From an uncultured Oscillochloris sp. (GTDB lineage Bacteria > Chloroflexota > Chloroflexia > Chloroflexales > Chloroflexaceae): a stretch of 50,039 bases of DNA. Where the stretch lies: the NCBI GenBank assembly GCA_903920315.1, contig CAIXLU010000220.1:1-50039 (forward strand). Direction: 5' to 3'. Positions 17,163-26,761 of the stretch are shown one piece after another. The stretch's first letter is position 1. Every line of letters begins with the position of its first letter. The position numbers and the translations under genes are program-made. Below the pieces are notes generated by a model. That model did not search any database, was not told where the DNA came from, and saw only the letters and a program-made list of their open reading frames with translations.

Positions 17163-19949
17163 ATGAATGTACGACGCGCCCTAATCATTGGGCTTGGGGC
17201 TGCTTCGCTTACGGCACTACGCCAACTGGGCGAGCAACTCACCGACCATGGACTCGAACCTTTACCCGTGGTGTGCCGCGTGCTGATCGCCCGCAGTGGC
17301 GATCAGCACAGCCTGCCGCCTGGGGTGCTCCTGATCGAAATTCCGCCCGGCGGGCAGGTGCAGACGAGTCCCGAACTGCGCGACGCCATCGCACCGCTGA
17401 TCGCCGAGTTGCTCCAGGGTGAACATATCTGGGCGCTACAGCAGCGCGGCGTACATGTGCAGGCCCAGCTTCCAATCGAACTGATCATCGTCGGGAACCT
17501 TGCCGATGAGCTGGTTGCCCAATCCATTCTTGATCTGGCGCGACTCGTCTACCCGCTGATTGATGAACACCAGGCTCCAGCCCAATCGCTCGCCGCAGCG
17601 CTGTTTCTCGTCATCCCCTGGCTGAGTCAGATGGGACAAGCAAAAGAGACGCAGCAGCAGATGATGTATGACCAGCTCATCGCACTCAATGCCTATCTCC
17701 GGATCGGGCAGGACGGAGGACTCTTCCTAGAGGCATCCGAGCGTGCGGTCAGGCATGTCTACCTGATCGAGCAGGCGAATATGGCCGCACAGGCGGTACC
17801 CAATCACGACAGCCTATTCTGCATGATTGGTGGCTGGCTCTTGTCCTACCTGACCGATGGCTTGCCGCTGAACGATGCCAACGTTGCCAACGGCAATGCA
17901 CCGGCGGCCTTTCGCTCCCTCGGTTACGCCAGCATCTCTGTCCCGCTGCGCCCGCTGGCGGCAATCCTCAGTGATTGGTTCATCACCAGGGCCTTCAGTG
18001 ACTACCTACTGGCCACCCCGGGGACTGCCCACAAACCCGGCCAGGATCCAAAGCCGCAGCAGGATGAGATTAACGCAGAGTTACAAGACCAGGCTCGCAA
18101 CAAGTGGATCGAGGCTGGGCTGACCCATGACCGACTTAAGAGCGATCTGTTGACCCACATTGACCCGGCGCTTAGCGCACTCAGGCCCGACACGTATCGC
18201 AACACGCCCTTTCATCACTACCGTGAAATCGAGCAACGCCTGATCGGCGACTATAGCCGCATACTCGACAAGGAGATGCCAAGGCGTAGCGAGCGCTACG
18301 CCCAGAACCATCGCGCCATCCTTAAGCGCGCCGAGGTCAGCCTGGATAAGATCCGTACCCACTACTTCGACACTTACGAACTGGGGGTGCGCGCACCAGT
18401 GCGTACTGCTATCGTTATCTTCGACCGCATCGCGACCGAAATGAAGCGGCGTGGCGAGGAGCAACGGGAGGAAATCGTCCGACTTGAGAAAGAGATCAAC
18501 GCGGGCGAGCGCACGATCATTGCTGAACGTGAACGATTCTGGGACACCGCTCAGAACCTCGGCAGACCGCCGTTCATCTTCCCCACTATCGCGATGCTGA
18601 CAATCCTGGTTGTAGTCTCCTATCTTGCCTGGATCATGTGGACCCACCTGGGACAGCCAACGCTGACCGTTGCCTATCTGATAAGCATACTAGCGACCAT
18701 GGCTGCGGGGTTCATCATTACACTCCGACGAGTCGAGCGCCAGAAGTTCCAGATGATTGAGTCCTATGCTGATCGGCTAAAGTTGCTAGTACAGCAGCAC
18801 GAGGCTCGCGCTATGCGCATACTCTACGCTGATCTCATGCACATGACCCAAACATTTCACACCGACATCGAACGCTTCAAACAACACCTTCAGGGGCAAC
18901 TCGCCCGTCCGGTAGACGAGAAACGCGCACCGTCCGCTGTCACCGAGCTATCCGAGTTGGAGCGACAGATAGATCCGCAGTTATTAGAGCAGATGTGTAA
19001 AGTGCCTTGTGCAACGCTAGGAGTCTCGCTCTTGCGGAAGGAGGATCTGGGCACCTGGTACCACGAGATCTTCACTGCTATCGACTGGGATCTCCGCGAC
19101 TTTTTCGCCCGGCAGAAACTGTTGTCGGGATGGTACCACGACTGGGCCTTGTCCGGACACACTCCGCAGCCGACACTAAGAGTCGCCCTCGAACGCTGGG
19201 TACATGAGGAGAATCCCGATAAGCTGCCGCGCCTGTGGCATGAACCGATCAGTCGCTACCTAGGAGCCTATGCACGCCAAGAGCAACAAGGAATCATCGA
19301 GCAGTTATACAAAACCGCGCACATCTACAGCCGTCTGAACATTATCAACCAAGATAGGCTCCCCCAGGTTATCATTCGCATCGGTGAGCAAGATCAGCTC
19401 TATGTCAAGGAACTCTTTCAGGAGATCGGAGGCGACCCGCTATTCTGGGGCGAAACTACCCAGCCATTGCATGTATCCGCACTCTCGGTACTGAACAACC
19501 TGCCGCTTGATGCCTTTCAGATTGGGTGGGATCTCGCTCCTCCCGGCCCTCACGATGCCCGTATCAACACCCGTCTCAGCATCAGTAGTATCGTCGCTCT
19601 TGCCATCGCCACAGGTGTACTGCAATACAACACAAATAGGGACGAGCTTGGCTACAACAGGATCATCCAGATTCACGATCCAACGCAAACCACGGCATTT
19701 ATAAATCTCGGCACTTCATACACAAGTGTTGTAACTCGGCTAGGAATGCCGAGCCAGCGCGAGCATTTCAAAACGATTAGCGACATGCTCGTGGCGAAAC
19801 TTGACAGTCTGACTGCGAATGATCCTCACCACAATGCCCTGTGCCAGATCCTCAACACCTACCTAGGTAGATCCGTCGATTCTGCTGAGCGCCCACCGCT
19901 CACAATCTACCTCAGGGCTCTTCTGGCACGAGCCAACGGCGGCAGCTAA
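17163..19949 (+). CDS. Degenerate tubulin-like membrane paralogue
   Basis: A 928-residue protein with a similar start to the upstream tubulin (ALIIGLGAASLTALRQL against LIVGLGGTGKEVLVRV), but the glycine-rich T1 loop is altered and no GGTGSG motif is found. An N-terminal Rossmann-like region (IELIIVGNLADELVAQSILD, LFLVIPWLSQ) is followed by helical coiled-coil sequence. Two transmembrane helices lie near residues 480-520 (IAMLTILVVVSYLAWIMW and a second hydrophobic stretch), with a long helical C-terminal part. It is probably a nucleotide-binding-dead partner that ties the tubulin-like protein to the membrane. The 90-base gap before it holds no clear terminator, so it remains in the operon. 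It overlaps the kinase start by one base (TAATG). Confidence 0.7.
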   Translation: MNVRRALIIGLGAASLTALRQLGEQLTDHGLEPLPVVCRVLIARSGDQHSLPPGVLLIEIPPGGQVQTSPELRDAIAPLIAELLQGEHIWALQQRGVHVQAQLPIELIIVGNLADELVAQSILDLARLVYPLIDEHQAPAQSLAAALFLVIPWLSQMGQAKETQQQMMYDQLIALNAYLRIGQDGGLFLEASERAVRHVYLIEQANMAAQAVPNHDSLFCMIGGWLLSYLTDGLPLNDANVANGNAPAAFRSLGYASISVPLRPLAAILSDWFITRAFSDYLLATPGTAHKPGQDPKPQQDEINAELQDQARNKWIEAGLTHDRLKSDLLTHIDPALSALRPDTYRNTPFHHYREIEQRLIGDYSRILDKEMPRRSERYAQNHRAILKRAEVSLDKIRTHYFDTYELGVRAPVRTAIVIFDRIATEMKRRGEEQREEIVRLEKEINAGERTIIAERERFWDTAQNLGRPPFIFPTIAMLTILVVVSYLAWIMWTHLGQPTLTVAYLISILATMAAGFIITLRRVERQKFQMIESYADRLKLLVQQHEARAMRILYADLMHMTQTFHTDIERFKQHLQGQLARPVDEKRAPSAVTELSELERQIDPQLLEQMCKVPCATLGVSLLRKEDLGTWYHEIFTAIDWDLRDFFARQKLLSGWYHDWALSGHTPQPTLRVALERWVHEENPDKLPRLWHEPISRYLGAYARQEQQGIIEQLYKTAHIYSRLNIINQDRLPQVIIRIGEQDQLYVKELFQEIGGDPLFWGETTQPLHVSALSVLNNLPLDAFQIGWDLAPPGPHDARINTRLSISSIVALAIATGVLQYNTNRDELGYNRIIQIHDPTQTTAFINLGTSYTSVVTRLGMPSQREHFKTISDMLVAKLDSLTANDPHHNALCQILNTYLGRSVDSAERPPLTIYLRALLARANGGS

Positions 19950-20908
19950 TGCAGCGGGCGGTGGCATCATCAGTAACAGGAGCAGGCAGGCACCTCCAGA
20001 GCCCAATCCGGAGCTATATTATTGCCCGGTTACTTGCTGAAGGTTCTTTTGGGCGGATCTTCCTTGGCGAATGCGATGGCCTCCATGTGGCGATTAAGGA
20101 GACAAAAGAGCCGATTACTGTCGCCTTGATGGACTTCGCTCACGAAGTAGTGGCCCTCCGTAGTCTTACCCACCGTGCGCTACCACAGATGCTCGACTCC
20201 TTCATCGTTGACAACTACGGCTATATCGTGATCGAGTACATTAACGGCATGTCACTTTCTGCCTATGTTGATGCGATTGGTAACGACCTGCCAGAGTCAA
20301 CATTGCTAGACCTAATTGAGCCTGTGGTTGATGCCCTCAACGTGATGCAGCACTGGATGCCGCCCATTTTGCATTACGATATCAAGCCTGATAATATCCA
20401 GATTGATGCAGCAGGCCAGGCATATCTCATTGACTTTGGCTCGATCGGGGTGGGCGGCGCACAGCGCGCTCTAACGAGATCGATCTACTCGCCCCTTGAA
20501 CAACTGGATGGTCGAGTAGTTGATCAGCGCGGACAGCTTTACTCCCTGGGAGCAACCCTCTATGCTGTCTTGACAGGTAGCCTACCCCCATCAGCAAGGC
20601 AGCGCGACCCATGTGGCTCCGATATTGCTCTGCTTCTGACAGCACGACGCCCCGACATCTCCACACGCCTTGCCGCGATCATCGTGCGCTTGATGCACCC
20701 TGACCTGGTCTATCGTTACCAGGGTGTGTCCGAACTCCAGCGCGACATGACCCTGCTTCGTACGGGTACGCCAGCCCTCGCGATCCGACCGCAGAACACG
20801 CAGCTTGTATGGCTCGAAGTCAGCCTGGCGATGGGTGCAGCCATCCTCTGCCTCGTACTCGTGGCATTAGCGCTTGTGATCTGGTTTACAAATAGAGGAT
20901 TGTGTTAG
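19949..20908 (+). CDS. Serine/threonine kinase with C-terminal membrane anchor
   Basis: A 319-residue Hanks-type kinase. Glycine loop EGSFGRIFLG (about 31-40), Lys50 (VAIKE), Glu66 (HEVVALRSL), catalytic loop HYDIKPDN (D144, N149) and DFG (162-164) are all present, so it should be active. The Tyr in HYD makes it a non-RD kinase. A single transmembrane helix near the C-terminus (AILCLVLVALALVIWF) places the kinase domain in the cytosol. It closes the FHA-VWA-tubulin operon; its natural reader would be the FHA protein and its eraser the PP2C protein at 6941-7774. Confidence 0.9.
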   Translation: MQRAVASSVTGAGRHLQSPIRSYIIARLLAEGSFGRIFLGECDGLHVAIKETKEPITVALMDFAHEVVALRSLTHRALPQMLDSFIVDNYGYIVIEYINGMSLSAYVDAIGNDLPESTLLDLIEPVVDALNVMQHWMPPILHYDIKPDNIQIDAAGQAYLIDFGSIGVGGAQRALTRSIYSPLEQLDGRVVDQRGQLYSLGATLYAVLTGSLPPSARQRDPCGSDIALLLTARRPDISTRLAAIIVRLMHPDLVYRYQGVSELQRDMTLLRTGTPALAIRPQNTQLVWLEVSLAMGAAILCLVLVALALVIWFTNRGLC

Positions 20909-21151
20909 TTAAAATTGCCGATGGCCTTGCGCTGCGGTCGAAGATTCAGCGCACTGCAAAGCTCTTTTCGTTACTCCGCATTCTGACGCGAAAAAAAGAA
21001 CTAGCCCAACGCCAACTACATACGGTAGCGTAAGATCTTACAAAATTCTCACCTGCGACAATCACAGCAACATTTCTATGACGTGTGAGATTTTGATGTG
21101 TTTGTTGCCTGGAAAAGGTGAAATCCTCTTCAAATTGTGCCGACCGCTATA

Positions 21152-21201
21152 CGGGTACAGCCGAGATACGTGTAAAAACGTGAAGTAAGCGATTCCGTGT
21201 A
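21152..21201 (+). repeat. Left 50-bp terminal inverted repeat of the Tn3-family element
   Basis: It begins CGGGTACAGCCGAGATACG and is the exact reverse complement of 25298-25347. It is longer than the usual 38 bp of the family. The transposase stop codon lies at 21204, three bases inside. Confidence 0.95.
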
Positions 21202-21203
21202 AG

Positions 21204-24200
21204 TCAGATACTGCTGTTCGATGGAGGGGTCGAGTTCGTTGGCAACACCCAGCCCGCGATGGGCGCAAAGTCAGGAGGGTCGCGCTCTGAAAGGATGTAC
21301 TCACCGAATCGCTTGATGTGTCTGGTGATGTAGGGGCTGAGGGTGGCCACATCTTCCGGGCGCACTATTACGCCCTCGGCGATCAGGCCCTGGAGGATGA
21401 CCGTCATATCGTAGACATTATGCAGGATGACGGCATTTGCCAGCACGTCCGTGTATTTTACCGCCTTCTCCGATTCCTCTGGGTCACGGTCGCGGAGTAT
21501 GCCTACGTTGCCAAAGCTCAACCACGCGCAGAAGCCGTTGTACGCCTCCACCTTATTCGTACTCGCCGTGATCTCGATCTGCAAGGGCTGATCGGAGATG
21601 TAGCGAAGCAGGAAGAGTGTGCGGATGACCCTCCCAAGCTCGCGGAATACGTGATACAGTCGGTTCTTGCGGCTCTCGTTCCCCAATCGGCGCAAGATCG
21701 CCTCGGAGGATATCTTTCCTGCACGGATGGACAGAACCACCTGGACGAGATCCTGCCAGTGGCGGGTGATCAGGTTCCAGTCAATTGCCCCACCAAAGAG
21801 CGGCTCGATGTGTGCATAGGTTGTTGAGGCGTCGGCCTTGTAGAAGATAAGATCCTTCCCGTTGCGGATGCGCGGGAGCAGCTCGATGCCCAGCAGGTGG
21901 GTCAGTGCGAAGACCGGTGTGGACTGACCCTGTGTATCGGCGTGGACACGGCGGGGGCGCACCTCGGACTGGTTTTGCAGCAGGCCCTCAATGATATAGA
22001 TGGCCTCCCAGACCCCGCAGGGGATGAAGTGGCTGAAGATTGCGATGTAGTTGTCGGCGACATGGTGATACGCAATCCCGCCGCGCATCCGATAGCGAAA
22101 GTGGAATTCCGCCATCGGATTATTGTCCACAAGGGGCCGCATGGTTCCGTCGGCGGCGACACTCTGCCCCTGCCCCCACAGGCGTGGCACGGTAAGCGGG
22201 TGGTAGACATTGATGATGTCGGCCTGTGCCGCATTTAGTTTGGCGCTGGTGACATGGCGCTGGTTCAGATAGGAGAGGCGGTGCGCGCTGATTGCGTCGC
22301 GCATATGCCGGGCCGCCTGGGTTGGCCCCAGGTTTGTCCCATAGGCGAAGAGCAGCCGCGCATAGTCCGCTGTTGGCGTGATGAGTTTGGGTTCAGTTCC
22401 TGCCGGCGGCCCCAGATGGCGTGTGCAGGTCGTCCACGCATTGACGGTCGTGATGATGTCGAGCAGGTGGCGATCCGGAAGCCGGGCGATCACGAGGCGT
22501 TCTCATGCGAGAGCGGTGGGCGCAATGGTGCGGCGGGGTGGGCGCTTGAGGATGGGTTCCCCATTCGCCAGGATCGTCACCTGGCTATCGGCAGGGATCT
22601 GCTGGTCGACCAGTGCTGCCGCATCGGCAAGCCGTTGGTGGAGATCGCGCACAAACGCGGTCGCGGTTGCGGGTATGCCCATCTCCTGTGCCCAGGCAGC
22701 GACATGGGGCGCACAGTCGTCCCAAGGAAGCAATTGCGTCCGGGTGTCGGGGTAGAGGGTGGTGCCGACCACCGCGATGTCGCCGGAGCGCAGGTCAGCA
22801 GCGAGATAGACGAAGACGCATGCCTCCAGATGCTGGCGCACCAGCATGCGTTCGCCGTGGTGTCGGGTGATAATGAGGCGTTGCCATGCCTCGGATGCGA
22901 AGGTCAGATCCAGCGTGGCCGGGAGAGGGATCACGCGTCCTTTCCGCTGATGGTTGGCGCGCAGCACGTCGAGGGCCGCGATCAGGGATGTGTCCTGGCT
23001 CGTCGAGATAAAGGTCAGCGCCTCCAGGAACTGAAAGCACACACTCCGATGACTGACATACGCCTGCCAGATGAGCGGCAGGTGATTGTTGCTCGTATAG
23101 GCGCGCATCGTGGCACAGCGGTCGTGGAGTACCGCCGACCCGCCCGCTCCGTCCAGTACACTTCCCACCTGGACGGCGAGATCATCGGGAAGCGGCACAG
23201 TCGCGTGCAGCTCCAAGACGGATTGGAATGTCGCAAGGAGCTGATCCACCGTGGACTGGTGTTCCCGCTGGAGTCGCTCCAGTTCCATCCGTGCGGTGCG
23301 CTGGAATGCGGTTACACGCGTGAGGAACATGGTCACGACGGCATCACGGGTCTGGGCTTGGGCGTGATGGACGAGGCAGACCGTCAGGAGGAGGGTACGG
23401 GGTTCCGCGAGGGCACGGACTTCGCCCGCATCGAGGGCGTGCGCTTCCGCCGCGAGGAACTGTATTTTGCGCAACGCAACGCCTTCGAGCACGAGGGATA
23501 GGTTGCCGAGACTCTCCCGCCAGGTCAACTGTGTGAGGAGATCCGCAAAGTGATGATGGGTTGCCCGCTCCGCAGTCTGTTTGAGATCGTTCCATGGCGT
23601 GAAGGGGCGGTCGGGCACAGGCGTCAGGAGTGCAAGGAGGCGTGCAACCTCGGTGTCCCCGAGCCTGCTGCGCACCAGCGCGGCGAGACGTGCCTGAGAC
23701 ACGGCACGCACACGACGGGCCATGCGGTCGAGCGTGCTAAACGCCGGTAGTTCCATACGCTGGGCCGTGAGCACATCGAGTACCACATTGATCAGGTCAA
23801 CCGGGGCATCAGAGACCGTGGCGGCATCGCGCATGGCGAGCAGGGCACGATGGCGAACCACACGACGGGCACTGATCATGCCCAGGCGCTCCCGAATACG
23901 CGGAATATAGGTCTTGATGGAGCGCCGTGAGACTCCAAAGATCGAGACGGTTTCAGAAATCGCGAGGGCCACCCGTACATGTGAGATGATGCGTGTCGGT
24001 ACGTCCGCGATCACGGGGAAATAGCCCAGATGCTGGACAGCCTTGAGCAAGACCGCGCAGCAGAGCATGCCCGCCGGGCGGCGCGTAATGGTTGCCAACC
24101 ACGTTTGTTCCTCGGCCGTCACGGTATAGTGGTTGGCCAACTCAAGACGGGAAGGGGGACGCCGATAGTAGGGGTATGCCGTGCGATCAATCGCGGCCAT
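21204..24200 (-). pseudogene. tnpA: Tn3-family transposase (TnpA), split by an in-frame TGA
   Basis: The two frames 22503-24200 and 21204-22502 are in the same reading frame, separated only by the TGA at 22503-22505. The N-terminal part (565 residues) has the Tn3 N-terminal DUF4158-type region (EEQTWLATITRRPAGMLCC, LGYFPVIADVP). The C-terminal part has the DDE_Tnp_Tn3 domain (QSVAADGTMRPL with catalytic Asp, RRVHADTQGQSTPVFAL with the second Asp, and a Glu-rich helix SSEAILRRLGNESRKN). Read through, the protein is about 998 residues, normal for the family. The context ALA-stop-ERLVIARLP suggests a CGA (Arg) to TGA transition at a CpG. The element is probably not self-mobile unless complemented. 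Confidence 0.9.
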
Positions 24201-24240
24201 GCGGGTGGCCTTTCGTCAGGACACACGGGCAGGAGGAGCC

Positions 24241-24336
24241 TATCTGCTATGCTCGTATAGCAGACATACCAGCTCCGCATCCGGGCCGATCATGTCTGCT
24301 AAGGGGCACACGAACGGGAGAAATCCATGTCTGCTA
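24241..24336. promoter_or_regulatory. Tn4430-like internal recombination (IRS) site
   Basis: Four copies of a 9-bp recombinase motif TGTCTGCTA lie between the divergent genes. Two are inverted around an 8-bp core (TATCTGCTA at 24241-24249 and TAGCAGACA at 24258-24266). Two are direct (24293-24301 and 24328-24336). This is the IR1-IR2-DR1-DR2 plan of TnpI-recombination sites. The last copy overlaps the tnpI start codon (ATG at 24327), so recombinase binding should also repress its own gene. Confidence 0.85.
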
Positions 24337-25286
24337 AGGAATCCGAGCAAACGAAGCCTGCGAAACGGAGTCCCATGCCAATACTGTCGGACACCGGACA
24401 GGCGGCGTGGGATGCCTATGCCACTGCGCTGCGCATCACCACGGATACCAGCCCGGTGACGGTACGCAACTACCTCAGCGATCTGCGACAGTTTATCGCC
24501 TGGGCCGAGGCCGAATGGACGGTCGGACAGGATGCGACCGTGAGCTTTACGCCGACATGTCTGACCCCCCCGCTGCTCACGCGCTACCGCAGCACCCTCC
24601 AGCATACGCGCCGACTCACACCGGCCTCGATCAACCGTGCCTTGGTCAGTCTCAAGCGCTATAGCGCCTGGTTGCTGGCCGAATGTGTCCTCTCCCGCGA
24701 TCCCGTCGCTCCGGTCAAGCTTATTCCCGAAACCGCCCGCGCCCCCCGACACCTGGACGACACCGAGGAAGAGGCGTTGCTCGCCGCAGTGACGGCGCAC
24801 GGCAGCACCCGTGACCAGACGCTCATCACGCTGATGCTGCACACCGGCCTGCGCGCCCGCGAGGTCTGTGCCCTACGCCGACGCGATGTGACGGTGGGGA
24901 AGCGCAGCGGCATCCTGCGGGTCTACGGCAAGCGCAACAAGTATCGTGAGGTGCCGCTCAACGCAACGGCGCGGGCGGTGCTCGCCCCGCACCTCGCCGC
25001 GATCAGCGACACGGATGCCCCCGTATTTCCCTCACACAAAACCGGGGAACCGCTTACGGCGCGTGGGCTGGGCTATCTCATTGCCAAATACGCGGCGTTG
25101 GCACGGATTCCTGACCTCAGTCCCCACGACCTGCGGCATCGCTTTGGTTACCGCATGGCCTCCCACGTCCCGCTGCATCGCCTCGCCCAGATCATGGGCC
25201 ACGACTCGCTAGACACCACCATGCGCTACATCCACGGAACCGCCCGTGATCTCCAGAACGAGGTCGAGAAGATTGCCTGGGAGTAG
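24327..25286 (+). CDS. tnpI: TnpI-type tyrosine recombinase (cointegrate resolvase)
   Basis: A 319-residue tyrosine recombinase of XerC/D type. The N-terminal SAM-like core-binding domain spans about 25-130. The catalytic domain shows TGLRAREVCALR (Arg I), the beta-hairpin Lys region (YGKRNKYREVPL), SPHDLRHRFGYRMA (HxxR), IMGHDSLDTTMRYIH (His III and nucleophile Tyr). It is divergent from the transposase with the IRS site between, as in Tn4430, and resolves cointegrates. It seems intact although the transposase is broken. Confidence 0.9.
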   Translation: MSAKESEQTKPAKRSPMPILSDTGQAAWDAYATALRITTDTSPVTVRNYLSDLRQFIAWAEAEWTVGQDATVSFTPTCLTPPLLTRYRSTLQHTRRLTPASINRALVSLKRYSAWLLAECVLSRDPVAPVKLIPETARAPRHLDDTEEEALLAAVTAHGSTRDQTLITLMLHTGLRAREVCALRRRDVTVGKRSGILRVYGKRNKYREVPLNATARAVLAPHLAAISDTDAPVFPSHKTGEPLTARGLGYLIAKYAALARIPDLSPHDLRHRFGYRMASHVPLHRLAQIMGHDSLDTTMRYIHGTARDLQNEVEKIAWE

Positions 25287-25297
25287 CATGTAGGCGC

Positions 25298-25347
25298 TAC
25301 ACGGAATCGCTTACTTCACGTTTTTACACGTATCTCGGCTGTACCCG
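25298..25347 (-). repeat. Right 50-bp terminal inverted repeat of the Tn3-family element
   Basis: Exact reverse complement of the left end. Its outer boundary lies only 33 bases upstream of the cas6 start codon, so any cas6 promoter must use transposon-end sequence or lie within these few bases. Confidence 0.95.
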
Positions 25348-25379
25348 ACATCCGCCGCCATATGCTCCAGAAGGCCGTT

Positions 25380-26360
25380 ATGAGCGAACCTCTTTCCCTG
25401 CCCGATCTGCCCCTGCTGCGCACCCGGCTCACCTACCGCATGCATGCCGATGCCCCGATGCCTGCCTACAAGGGTGGCATGCTGCGCGGCGGCTTTGGCT
25501 ACGCCTTCCAGCGTGAGACCTGCCCGTCGCCCTGTTGGGACAAGGCCGACGCCTGCGCGCAGCCGGTGATCTGCCCCTACCGCTGGGTCTTCGAGACCCC
25601 CCGACCTGCCGGAGTCGAGCAATTGCACAATCTGCAAGACGTGCCGCGGCCCTTCGTGATCGACCTCCCGAACGACCAGCGCACCCTGGTGGAGTCCGGC
25701 GACAGCATGGAGTTCGGGCTGACTCTGATCGGTCGCGGGATCGACTACCTGCCCTTTTTCCTCTTCGGCTTCGCACGCTTGGGTGAGATCGGGCTAGGCG
25801 TGCGCCGGGCGACGGCGATGGTCGAGCGGGTGATCGCGCTGGAGAACTGGGGGCACAGCGGCCCGACGCTCTACGCCGACGGGCGCTACCAGAGCAGCAC
25901 CGCCCCACTGCCGCAGATCACGATGGCAGACATTGTCGTACGCGCAGCGACGCTGCCGGGCGACCTGCGGATCACCCTGCGCACCCCGCTGCGGGTGAAG
26001 TCGCACGGTGCCTACCTGACCCAGATCGACGTACCAGCGCTGGTGCGGGCGGCCTGCTGGCGACTGTTGGCCCTGGCGACCTTTCATGGTGCGGGGCCGT
26101 GGGATGCCGACTACCGGCCCGTGGTGGCAAATGCCGAGGCGGTGCGGGTTACGGAGGCCGAGGTGCGCTGGGAGGAGTGGGATCGCCACTCCGACCACGG
26201 CGGGGCGCCGCAGCGCATGCAGCTTGGCGGCATCGTTGGGCGGGCGCTGCTGCGCGACGTGCCCGAGGCGGTGCGGGTGGCGCTCCTCGTGGGTAGCTTG
26301 GTTCATGTCGGCAAATCGTGTGTCTTTGGCCACGGCAATTACCGGCTTGATCCGGTGTAG
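25380..26360 (+). CDS. cas6: Cas6-family CRISPR RNA endonuclease
   Basis: A 326-residue protein. Start at 25380 is preferred over 25362 because AGAAGG lies just upstream. Family marks: N-terminal PAYKGGMLRGGFGYAF, a Cys set (CPSPCWDKADACAQPVICPYRW), FLFGFARLGEIGLGVRRA in the first RAMP fold, then the C-terminal glycine-rich loop VGSLVHVGKSCVFGHGNYRL typical of the Cas6 C-terminal domain (PF10040). Cas6 cuts pre-crRNA at the repeat. It is convergent with the rest of the locus, 400 bases away, and directly abuts the Tn3-family element. No CRISPR array is visible, so its substrate must lie elsewhere. Confidence 0.85.
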   Translation: MSEPLSLPDLPLLRTRLTYRMHADAPMPAYKGGMLRGGFGYAFQRETCPSPCWDKADACAQPVICPYRWVFETPRPAGVEQLHNLQDVPRPFVIDLPNDQRTLVESGDSMEFGLTLIGRGIDYLPFFLFGFARLGEIGLGVRRATAMVERVIALENWGHSGPTLYADGRYQSSTAPLPQITMADIVVRAATLPGDLRITLRTPLRVKSHGAYLTQIDVPALVRAACWRLLALATFHGAGPWDADYRPVVANAEAVRVTEAEVRWEEWDRHSDHGGAPQRMQLGGIVGRALLRDVPEAVRVALLVGSLVHVGKSCVFGHGNYRLDPV

Positions 26361-26761
26361 GCGTGAGGAGTTGACCGCCATCATCGTGGTCAGCCATCCA
26401 GATTGGTCGACACCCACAGACAGAGTCTTGCGCCATAGCAATGCGGCGACAGATCTGAACTGAGTGCCTACTATAGGGAATCGCGCCACACGGGCTTCGG
26501 TTTCAAGCGGATCGTGCGCGATCTTGCGATTTCACCGAACTCGATCACGTGATCTTTGCGCAAAATTAGAGTGTCACGATGCGCTTCTGAGCAACGACCA
26601 GGTCTGGGTACCCTTGGCCAAGCGGTTGGATGGATGCCTGCGGTGCTGGCGTGTGCGTGACCTCGGGCGTGCGCACCAACCAGCGGGGCCGGTCATCGAC
26701 TGGTGCTTGTACCGAGCCCGGCAAGCGTAGCCTTGTGCGCATACGCTGTGGTAGTTGGCAA
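26361..26761. other. Non-coding gap between convergent cas6 and the CARF gene
   Basis: About 400 bases without a supported gene, CRISPR repeats or a clear terminator hairpin. One short plus-strand frame around 26467-26557 (RESRHTGFGFKRIVRDLAIS) might be a transposase remnant, but this is weak. Confidence 0.4.

Larger units (their letters stand above)
21152..25347. mobile_element. Tn3-family transposon with TnpI-type recombinase
   Basis: A 4196-bp unit bounded by 50-bp perfect inverted repeats and holding a Tn3-type transposase gene (broken), a divergent tyrosine recombinase and a resolution site between them. This is the arrangement of the Tn4430 subgroup of the Tn3 family. No passenger gene is present. 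The 5-bp flanks (CTATA at 21147-21151, ACATC at 25348-25352) do not match, so the element is not flanked by a target duplication here. Confidence 0.9.

Noticed and set aside
22254-23501. Long plus-strand frame over the Tn3 transposase
   Set aside because: It is an antisense shadow of the GC-rich transposase gene, with Arg/Gly/His-rich sequence and no domain.
21204-24200. Two separate transposase genes
   Set aside because: The halves are in the same frame and complementary parts of one Tn3 transposase, with only one stop codon between them.
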